DNA from: CAMCXE01 sp036520615
GTDB lineage: Bacteria > Pseudomonadota > Gammaproteobacteria > Pseudomonadales > Cellvibrionaceae
NCBI GenBank assembly: GCA_036520615.1
Contig: DATDJI010000018.1
Coordinates: 87,002-151,001, forward strand
Length of the DNA stretch: 64,000 bases
Reading direction: 5' to 3'
The notes under the pieces are model-generated. The model saw only the letters and a program-made list of their open reading frames with translations, searched no databases and was not told the origin of the DNA. Positions 37,381-45,178 of the stretch are shown piece after piece; the first letter of the stretch is position 1, and each line of letters begins with the position of its first letter. The translations under genes were made by a program, and so were the position numbers.

Positions 37381-40341
37381 ATGTCGCATCCTCGCCTGTT
37401 TGGGCTTATGAGCCTATGTCTGCTGCTATCTGCCTGTGGGGGCCCCGGAGAAAATGAGGATGCGCGCAAGCTTTGGATAAACGAGGTAGTTACCTCTAAT
37501 GATGGCGTTGCAATTGATGAAAATGGCCAGACCAGTGATTTAATTGAATTAATAAATAACAGTGGACGTAGCCTCGCGCTAAAAAATTATGCCATCGCCG
37601 ATGATGAAGGTGTATTTGCAATATTACCGGATGAAAACCTAGCCCCAGGGGCAGTTATACGTCTGTGGGCGGATGCAGATGCCAAGCTGGGCGCTTACCA
37701 TTTACCGTTTAAATTAAGTGCAAGTGGGGAAACGCTTAAATTGCGCGATGATAAAGGAGTAATTTATCAACAAATAAAAGTGCCGGAGCTTGCCACTAAT
37801 GATTCCTATAGCCGTTTTCCTTCCGGTACAGGGGAATTTTCTACCTGCCGTTACGCTACACCCAATCGTAGTAATGGCGAGCGTTGTCAGGCCAATTCAG
37901 CCCCACCTTTAAAAGAAACCGTTACGTACAAGCCATTTGATCAGGCACTGTGGCCATCGCTTACACCAGCGAGTTTAGGTTTAAATGAGCTGGCTTTATT
38001 GCCCGCGCAATTTGTTGAAGTTAAAAACTTTAGTCAACAGACTTTACAACTGTCTAATTATCAATTAATTCTTGCGGCTTATCCTCCTGATGCTGCGCTG
38101 CCGTCATTTAATCGCGCAGGCGCGGTGAATTTACCGGCTGTAAGCTTAGCCCCCGGGGCAGTTTTTAATGTGCCGATTAACGCTACGCAGGTGCAGGCAA
38201 TTACCCAGCAAGCATTTAATGAAGGGGTAGCAGTTTTATATGATCGCAGCACGCAAAAAGTCATCGACCAGGTGCCCTTTATGCATTGGCCGCAACAACA
38301 CAGTTTGGCGCGGCAGGAGCAATATCCGTATCGCCTGCGTTTTTGTGATAACCCCACACCTAATGTCGATGGTCAGTGCCAGGAAACTCAGCGGCGTGAA
38401 ATCGGCAACCGCACGCGAGGCCTTTATACGCCCGGTGATTTTGCGCAATTAGCTGCCGGCAGCGGTTTAAACCAAATTCAATCGGTTAAATTTGTTATGG
38501 ATTTGGCCCGGCAAAATGCTGTGCATTTTTTAGGTTCTCGCGAATGGCCGCTGCATTACACTTTTGTGCGCGAAGTTATTGACGGTGACCCACGTTTAAA
38601 TCGTTGTGATGACAACGAATACCGACTTTTTATTAATGGTTGGTCGCAATTCTCCTATGAAAACTATTTTGACGCTGATGTACGCCGTTACCATTTGGGT
38701 ACGCTTACCTTTTTCCCTAATGCAGACTTATCGAGTGTGGAATTTACGTTTGGGGATGAAATCCGTGCAACGCAAATGCGCGATGCGTTTTATACCGTTA
38801 CCGCCGCCACCTCCGATCCATTTGCCTGGGTGCTCAGGCCGCAAGATGCCACTCAGGTTGAGCGTGTGCGCAGCGTCGAGGGCACGCTACCCATTGTTGG
38901 TCCGCAAGCACCTTTTGCCAATGTGGTATTTCAGGGGTTAGCGCAGGGCGTGGCCTTTGGCACACTGACGTATATCCCTACTGAGGAATTAACTTCATCA
39001 ACCCTTGGCGAGCGCAAAATTGTTATTACTAATGATGTGCCCAACGATATAGATTTTGTCGGCGGATTAATTACTGAAACATTTCAAACACCACTCGCCC
39101 ATGTGAATATTTTAAGCCAAAGCCGTAACACGCCGAATATGGCGTTGCCAAATGCACACCAGTTGCCGGAAATAAAAACTCTGTTAGGGCGCCTTGTGCG
39201 GCTTGAAGTTAACGATGGCGGCTACAGCATACGCGCTGCAGAACAAGCTGAAGCAGAAGCATTTTGGACGCGCAGCGATCCGGATGAGCAAAAATTAATT
39301 CCCCGGTTGGATGCACAATTTAATACGTTGCTCGATTTAAAAAATGCAAGCATTGCTGATTTGCCGCGTATAGGCGCCAAAGCTGCGCAGATGGCGGAGC
39401 TAATAAAAGTAAATATACGCAATACGCAGTGTAGTGAAGGAGGGGCTTTTGCATTGCCTGAAGGCGCTTTTGCCGTGCCCATGGCATTTTATTTAAATCA
39501 CTTGCGGGCAAGCGGCGCACAGACACTGTTAGATGGATTACTACGTAATAACCAATTTCTCACTGATTTGGCTTACCGTAAAAATGCGCTTGCTAATCTG
39601 CAGCAAAAAATTCTCACCTATCCAGTCGACCCAGCGTTATTAACGGAAATTAATAGTTGGGCTAAAACACGTTTTGGCAAAAAAACCATGCGCTTTCGCA
39701 GTAGCAGTAATACCGAGGATTTGGCGGAATTTAATGGTGCCGGTTTATATGAATCTTTAAGTGCAAAATTAGACAGCCCTGAAGAGTCAGTTGAAATTGC
39801 GTTGCGTACAGTCTGGGCAAGCCTGTGGAATTTGCGCGCGTTCGAGGAGCGGGAAAACGCCCATGTGGAACAAAGCCAAGTGGCAATGGCGGTGTTAGTA
39901 CATCGCTCGTTTCCAGATGAGCGCGCCAATGGGGTTGCCGTGGGACGCAATGTATTGGATGTAACCCGCACCGATCAATTCTATTTTAATATTCAAGCCG
40001 GTGAAGCAAGCGTTACCAATCCTGCGCCGGGTGTTGCAACTGAAGAATTAATTTATCAATGGCCGCCACGCACCCCCACGCTTACCTACCAAAGTTATAG
40101 CAGCCTATTACCCGATCAGCGCGTTATTACTCCTGCGGAAACGCGCGCTTTAGCCTGTGCAGTGGATGCAATTCAAAAACACTTTCGCACTGTGCTTGAT
40201 CCTAATTTGCAGGATCGGTGGTTTACTATCGAAACTGAATTTAAGTTTTTGGGCGTTGAGCGGCAATTGCTAATTAAACAAGCGCGTCCTTATAAAATGC
40301 CTGCGCTTGATATACCGAACGACTGCCGGGAGATTGAATAA
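37381..40341 (+). CDS. exported lipoprotein with lamin-tail domains and a glucan-water-dikinase-like phosphotransfer module
   Basis: 986 residues. The lipoprotein signal ends LLSAC (Cys19), so export and lipidation are expected. Residues about 30-165 form a lamin-tail domain (LWINEVV, SDLIELINNSGRSLALKNYAI). A second, weaker copy lies near 195-285. After an unassigned middle (about 285-540) comes a phosphohistidine swivel domain with H574 in TPLAHVNILSQSRNTPNMAL. The C-terminal ATP-binding domain of the PEP-synthase type follows (about 640-980). Its signature is RFRSSSNTEDL near 771-781 with NGAGLYES, and it ends in LLIKQARPY. The order histidine domain then ATP domain is that of plant glucan water dikinases, the reverse of PEP synthase. 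ATP supply outside the cytoplasm is the puzzle. Function unknown. Confidence 0.85.
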   Translation: MSHPRLFGLMSLCLLLSACGGPGENEDARKLWINEVVTSNDGVAIDENGQTSDLIELINNSGRSLALKNYAIADDEGVFAILPDENLAPGAVIRLWADADAKLGAYHLPFKLSASGETLKLRDDKGVIYQQIKVPELATNDSYSRFPSGTGEFSTCRYATPNRSNGERCQANSAPPLKETVTYKPFDQALWPSLTPASLGLNELALLPAQFVEVKNFSQQTLQLSNYQLILAAYPPDAALPSFNRAGAVNLPAVSLAPGAVFNVPINATQVQAITQQAFNEGVAVLYDRSTQKVIDQVPFMHWPQQHSLARQEQYPYRLRFCDNPTPNVDGQCQETQRREIGNRTRGLYTPGDFAQLAAGSGLNQIQSVKFVMDLARQNAVHFLGSREWPLHYTFVREVIDGDPRLNRCDDNEYRLFINGWSQFSYENYFDADVRRYHLGTLTFFPNADLSSVEFTFGDEIRATQMRDAFYTVTAATSDPFAWVLRPQDATQVERVRSVEGTLPIVGPQAPFANVVFQGLAQGVAFGTLTYIPTEELTSSTLGERKIVITNDVPNDIDFVGGLITETFQTPLAHVNILSQSRNTPNMALPNAHQLPEIKTLLGRLVRLEVNDGGYSIRAAEQAEAEAFWTRSDPDEQKLIPRLDAQFNTLLDLKNASIADLPRIGAKAAQMAELIKVNIRNTQCSEGGAFALPEGAFAVPMAFYLNHLRASGAQTLLDGLLRNNQFLTDLAYRKNALANLQQKILTYPVDPALLTEINSWAKTRFGKKTMRFRSSSNTEDLAEFNGAGLYESLSAKLDSPEESVEIALRTVWASLWNLRAFEERENAHVEQSQVAMAVLVHRSFPDERANGVAVGRNVLDVTRTDQFYFNIQAGEASVTNPAPGVATEELIYQWPPRTPTLTYQSYSSLLPDQRVITPAETRALACAVDAIQKHFRTVLDPNLQDRWFTIETEFKFLGVERQLLIKQARPYKMPALDIPNDCREIE

Positions 40342-40891
40342 TCTCACGTAGCAAGTGAACATTTTTATTTAAATCTAACAGCACTAGAGCGAGTGAAGTA
40401 ATTTTTCAGGAGTTCCCTGGGTGTTCCGTCTAAAAGCGCTGTTGGCTTGGGCCGCGCTTTTAGAATAAATTTGCGATTAGATTAACTGTACAGAGTTGGA
40501 GCAATTTAATTTAACGTGAGAGTTGTACTTTTTACACCCTTTAATGGTGTGTGCAGCTTTAAATCGTCAGATATTTCGCTTTTTGACGGAGAGTTCCCGG
40601 GTCCAAGTCGTTTGTGCGTATGACGCAAAATGGCAATCGGTGCTTATTGTTTTTGACCGTGCTTTATAGCCTTTAGGGTCGTCGATGAAATAACAGCGTC
40701 GCCTAAACTGAGGTAGTATTTAAGAGCTTAGCCGCTGTAAATTAATAAAATCCGGATTTTTAAATGTTTCGGCGATGCTAACTAATTCGAAAGCTGCAGC
40801 GCTGCCCGGTTAATTCGGCGGCATATTATTTTTTATGCCTTGCCTCTTGTATGTCTCCGCCGTATTGCCTCCGGTATGTTTCAAAACCAAT
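40342..40891. other. 550-base region between convergent genes
   Basis: No gene seen. It holds the hairpin at 40429-40464 near the left end. The remainder is AT-rich and lacks a usable frame or an obvious RNA family. Confidence 0.5.
40429..40464. terminator. bidirectional hairpin between convergent genes
   Basis: TCTAAAAGCGC and GCGCTTTTAGA form an 11-base perfect stem with a 14-base loop, about 90 bases after the stop of the 37381 gene. AT-rich flanks replace a true T run, so I call it a probable but not strong terminator. Confidence 0.5.
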
Positions 40892-41608
40892 TTAATGTGG
40901 GTTAATTTTATCACAGAGCCTCGCTTCTACTTTATAGCCCAAACCATATATGGACTGAACTACATCTTCATCCGGCACAATAATTTTTAATTTGCGGCGT
41001 AAGTTTCTAATGTGGCTGTCGATTGTTCTATCGTTAATAACATGATGACCGGCGTAAACTCGGTCTAATAATTCGTTACGCGAAAATACACGGCCTGGAA
41101 ACTGCGCAAGTGTGGCAAAAATGCCGAATTCTACGGGGGTGAGATCGAGTGAGAGACCGTTAACTTTGGCGGTATAAGCAGAAAAGTCAAAATCAATCTG
41201 TGGAACTGCTTTCTTGGCTATGGCTTGCTTCGGATGAATTCTTTTCAAAATAACTTTGACGCGAAAGACCACTTCTCTAAAGCTAAACGGTTTACAAATA
41301 TAATCATCAGCACCTGTTTCAAATCCGTTTATACGGTCTTCTTCCAAAGTCCTCGCCGTGAGTAAAACTACCGGAATCTGAGAAAAAGTACGGATTTCTT
41401 TACATAGCGAGAAGCCGTTGATACCTGGAAGCATTACATCTAACAATATTAATGAAGGGGCATGACGTTTAATTATTTCAATAGCGTTTAAACCGTCTTG
41501 CAACCAGATGGTTGTGAAACCATCTGCGTTAAGATAATCGATGATGAGCTGCCCCAACTTAGGCTCATCTTCAATAACTAATATAGTCGTATCAGTTAAA
41601 TCCGACAT
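40892..41608 (-). CDS. BaeR-like OmpR-family response regulator
   Basis: A DNA-binding response regulator of 238 residues. The receiver carries E14-D15, acceptor D57 in LILLDVMLPG, and the lysine in DDYICKPFSFREV. That last block, together with EDEPKLGQLIIDYL at the start, is strikingly like BaeR of enterobacteria. The C-terminal winged-helix domain contains LDLTPVEFGIF and RTIDSHIRNLRRKL, the OmpR-type recognition helix region. Its start overlaps the end of the sensor kinase gene by 17 bases, so the two are translated together. Likely targets are the neighbouring divergent GH26-esterase gene and its own operon (inference). Confidence 0.92.
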   Translation of the reverse strand: MSDLTDTTILVIEDEPKLGQLIIDYLNADGFTTIWLQDGLNAIEIIKRHAPSLILLDVMLPGINGFSLCKEIRTFSQIPVVLLTARTLEEDRINGFETGADDYICKPFSFREVVFRVKVILKRIHPKQAIAKKAVPQIDFDFSAYTAKVNGLSLDLTPVEFGIFATLAQFPGRVFSRNELLDRVYAGHHVINDRTIDSHIRNLRRKLKIIVPDEDVVQSIYGLGYKVEARLCDKINPH

Positions 41609-44600
41609 TTTCTCCGGCCTTTTGAAATGTTACTCGTATACATACTCCCCCTAGGGAGGACTCCGTTGCAATAATAGTGGCGTTATGAGCTTCGACAATA
41701 TGCCGACATATGGAGAGACCTAATCCTGCGCCACCGCTAGCACGATTACGGGAAGGCTCTTCTCGATAAAACCGTTGAAACAAATTTTCTAAATTCTGTT
41801 TCTGAACGCCGGGCTTTGAATCACTGATTTCAACTATTATTGCATCATCGGTATTTACTGTTGTTAATAGAATTTTGCCTGGCGCATCAGTATAACGAAA
41901 AGCGTTTTCAATTAAATTGGTGAATAGTTGATTAATTCGTAACGGATCAGCATTGATAATTAAAGCGTCGGAAGTAATCTGTTTGGTAATGAATATATCT
42001 TTTGATATATATTTTTGGTCAATATTGAAAAGTGCCCGTTCAAGTGATTCTCGCACATCAACTGATTGAAACGTAAATTTTAGTTTGGATAGATCGGCTA
42101 GAGACAAGTCAAATAAATCATCAACTAATTTATTGAGGGTGCGGACCTCGGCGTCGAATGAGGATAAAGACTGTATAGATAGCGGCCGAATACCATCGCT
42201 AATAGCTTCAAGTTCGCCGGATAATATTGATAAGGGCGTTTTAAGTTCATGAGAAATGTCGGCAATAAAATTACGGCGCATTTCGTCTTTTTCTTGATTT
42301 AGTCGGACGATTTCAAAGCTGAGCTCTCTTTCTTTTTGATGCTCTAATTGGCGAGTTTTGTACCGAATAGCTAAGCGAATTATTGATAAGAATACTGCCA
42401 TGTATAGACAATAGGCCCAGCCGGTTTTCCACGGAGGCGGCTTAACGAAAAGTTCAATACTATCGATTTGATCGCTCCAATTACCATCACTGTTTTTGGC
42501 CTTGACCTGAAAGGTAAAATGGCCTGCGGGAATATTGGTATAGGTGGCCGTCGTTCTACTGCCCACATAATTCCAATCATCTTCAAAATTCACCAGTTTG
42601 TAAGCATATTGATTCCAATAGGAAAGAGGATAGCTCAGCGCTGCAAAAGAAAATGTAAAACTGTTCTGATTGTAAGCAAGGCTAATATGTTGGGTGTTTA
42701 ATACACTCTGCTCTAGAGGGGAGTTATTTTTTCCGATCTCTAGATCCTGGTTGAATAGTTTGAAATTAGTGATATGTACAGGAAAGCTGGAAGTTCTAGA
42801 TCCTACCGCGTCGGCATTGAAAACGCTTAATCCTGTAGCGCCTCCCGCATAAACAGTATTATCTGCAGTGATAAAGCCCGCGCCACGATTAAAATTACTA
42901 CTGATCAGCCCGTGTGCGTTATTAAATACGCTGAATGTTAATGATTCAGGCTCGACCTTTGCCAAGCCGTTAGCGGTAAACAACCAAATCTTGCCGTCTT
43001 TTGCTTCCAAGATTCGTGTTACATTCGTTGAAAGTAATTCTTCTGCATGTTCTATAGTTCGGAATAATCCAGTCTGCGCATCATAAATGAAGGCTCCTTG
43101 GTCTTCACTTCCGATCCAAATGCGTCCTCTTGAATCTTGAAATAAGGTGCGGATGCGGAAAGTGGGAATTGATTTGTGATCTTGCGATTGCCAGCTTGAA
43201 TGAAGCGTTAATTTGTTATTTGGAGCAATTTTATATAACCCACCTAAGGTGGCGACCCAGCGATTTCCATGTGTATCTTTTAGAAGGGCGTAGATATGAT
43301 TGCTGGCAATCTGGAGGTTGCCAGACTTAAATGTATCGCGTCTAAATGATTTGGTTTGATGGTCGAAGATTAAAATTCCCTTATCCCCTTCCGAGCCAAA
43401 CCAGGTTTCATTTTCATCCGGTAACACTGCCCAAATATGAGCGACATCTACGGTGTTGGGATCGTTTTTGCGTGCTTCAAAGTGTGTAACGGCCTGCGTT
43501 TGAGTATTGACTAGGTAAAGTCCGTCACCCCAGGTTCCTATCCATAGGTTGCCATCAACACTTTCCTCTAACACAGTAATGGGGCTTGCGCTTATGTTCC
43601 AGTGAGAAGGCGCCAATTTTGAATAATTTTCAAATGTGTTTTTGATAGGATCAAATAAATTAAGTCCCTGCTCGGTACCTATCCAAATCTGCTTTTGGCT
43701 GTCACTTACCACGCTCAAAATGCCGCTAGCATTTAAGCTAGTATTTTCCGCTGGGTTGTGACGATAGGTTTGGATAACTGCACGCCTTCGATCCACCAAA
43801 TCGATGCCGGAAGGATATAAACTCGCCCATAAATTTTTATCCGGGTCTTCAAAAAGAAAAATGGTTTTGTTTGAAGCTATGCTATCGGGATCGTTTGCAT
43901 CATGCTGATAATGGAAAAAGGAGTCTGTCTGGTCATCATATCCGGTTAAACCACTACCGTCTGACCCAATCCACAACTGCCCGTCCTGGTCTACAATTAA
44001 ATGCCAAATATATTGATTAATACCGTAATGATTTGCTTCGTCCAAATAATGTTTGAATATTTTTCTGGCTGGGTCTAACCGACTAATGCCACCCTGATGC
44101 ATACCAAACCATATATTGCCCTTGCGATCTTTAACGATACTGCGTACATCGTTGCTGGGTAAAAGATGCGGATTTTCCGCGGTATTCATAAAATGTTCAA
44201 AACTACCGGTGCTGGGACTAAAACGAATGAGCCCTGATTCACTGCTGCCGATCCATACAGCGTCATCTGACTCGAAAAATAAATACTGAAATTCATTATT
44301 GTCTGCACTAAATTTTTCTTTTAGCGGCGTTTCAAAGTATTGAACTGCTGTGCGTGCAGAATTGATTATGGCGACTTTGTTTGACATGCCAACATAAATT
44401 TCGTTACGGGAGTTAACATTAATACTGGTTGCCGATTTAAGTCCCAAATCGGGCATTGAATTTATTTGCAAAGGCTTAAAGGCGTCTTGACTCGCGTCAA
44501 AACTGCATAGCCCGCTCTCGGTCGCTATCCATAACGTATCATTGCGATCCTCAACCATGCCCCTAATAAACCCAACACACATAACCTGTTGTCGCGGGGC

Positions 44601-44861
44601 ATAGCTGCGTAATTCAACGCCGTCATAGCGATATACTTTTTCACCGGCAAACCACATGATCCCGTTATGATCTCGCACAATAAACGGCAGCATGCCGGGC
44701 TGTTGCGTAATCCCAGAAAAATTCTCTAATAAATGTTCGAAGCGCAAATTGGGCTTAGCAATAGCTTGACTACAGTAAACGATCTGAAAAATAACCGCAG
44801 GGAAAATCCAAAAGTATCGCAAGTACGTGAGACGCCATTGAACTCGAAAGTGGTGTTTCAT
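41592..44861 (-). CDS. sensor histidine kinase with two-propeller Reg_prop/Y_Y_Y periplasmic sensor
   Basis: 1089 residues. A signal peptide (about 1-36, ending AIAKP) is followed by about 14 propeller blades of the Reg_prop type (repeats such as GNIWFGMHQGGISRLD and KQIWIGTEQGLNLFD), enough for two seven-bladed propellers. Then come a Y_Y_Y domain (about 735-805), a membrane helix (about 812-834) and the kinase with H871 in ADISHELKTPLS, NLIENAFRYT and GGAGLGLS. The sensor half is that of Bacteroides hybrid two-component systems, which bind oligosaccharides in the periplasm. The kinase half, including SDSKPGV and LFQRFYREEPSRNRASGG, is like BaeS. There is no receiver or AraC domain; the regulator is separate. 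Confidence 0.92.
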   Translation of the reverse strand: MKHHFRVQWRLTYLRYFWIFPAVIFQIVYCSQAIAKPNLRFEHLLENFSGITQQPGMLPFIVRDHNGIMWFAGEKVYRYDGVELRSYAPRQQVMCVGFIRGMVEDRNDTLWIATESGLCSFDASQDAFKPLQINSMPDLGLKSATSINVNSRNEIYVGMSNKVAIINSARTAVQYFETPLKEKFSADNNEFQYLFFESDDAVWIGSSESGLIRFSPSTGSFEHFMNTAENPHLLPSNDVRSIVKDRKGNIWFGMHQGGISRLDPARKIFKHYLDEANHYGINQYIWHLIVDQDGQLWIGSDGSGLTGYDDQTDSFFHYQHDANDPDSIASNKTIFLFEDPDKNLWASLYPSGIDLVDRRRAVIQTYRHNPAENTSLNASGILSVVSDSQKQIWIGTEQGLNLFDPIKNTFENYSKLAPSHWNISASPITVLEESVDGNLWIGTWGDGLYLVNTQTQAVTHFEARKNDPNTVDVAHIWAVLPDENETWFGSEGDKGILIFDHQTKSFRRDTFKSGNLQIASNHIYALLKDTHGNRWVATLGGLYKIAPNNKLTLHSSWQSQDHKSIPTFRIRTLFQDSRGRIWIGSEDQGAFIYDAQTGLFRTIEHAEELLSTNVTRILEAKDGKIWLFTANGLAKVEPESLTFSVFNNAHGLISSNFNRGAGFITADNTVYAGGATGLSVFNADAVGSRTSSFPVHITNFKLFNQDLEIGKNNSPLEQSVLNTQHISLAYNQNSFTFSFAALSYPLSYWNQYAYKLVNFEDDWNYVGSRTTATYTNIPAGHFTFQVKAKNSDGNWSDQIDSIELFVKPPPWKTGWAYCLYMAVFLSIIRLAIRYKTRQLEHQKERELSFEIVRLNQEKDEMRRNFIADISHELKTPLSILSGELEAISDGIRPLSIQSLSSFDAEVRTLNKLVDDLFDLSLADLSKLKFTFQSVDVRESLERALFNIDQKYISKDIFITKQITSDALIINADPLRINQLFTNLIENAFRYTDAPGKILLTTVNTDDAIIVEISDSKPGVQKQNLENLFQRFYREEPSRNRASGGAGLGLSICRHIVEAHNATIIATESSLGGVCIRVTFQKAGENVGFN

Positions 44862-45178
44862 TTATTGATCCTATCAATGTTGATCAAAACTCTACTGGAT
44901 CAGCCCAGCCTGTACCAATAATGTTTGATTATTTCAATTCAATGTTGGCATACCGTCTGTTGCTTGAGATCACATTTTCTCCGTTGACGCCGTCTCACTA
45001 TGCGTAAAACAGCGGCTTTCTGCATATTAACTGCATAGTTGCCGGATACAGTCAGCTCCAGCAGGACATTCAGACAAAGCTTGTATAAGGCCGCGACGCA
45101 TTGGTTAACAAAGAGAAAATCTGCAGCCCTGCGATAAATAAAACAAAAAATGCACTATTTTTTAGAGAAATGACTTTT
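44862..45178. promoter_or_regulatory. 317-base divergent control region between the sensor kinase and the GH26-esterase
   Basis: Two copies of TTGATC lie 15 bases apart (44865-44870 and 44880-44885), and the second is part of the palindrome TTGATCAA (44880-44887). They sit directly upstream of the kinase start. TTGACG at 44984-44989 could be a -35 element toward the GH26 gene, but no convincing -10 follows. The direct repeats have the size and spacing of an OmpR-family tandem site. Confidence 0.35.
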
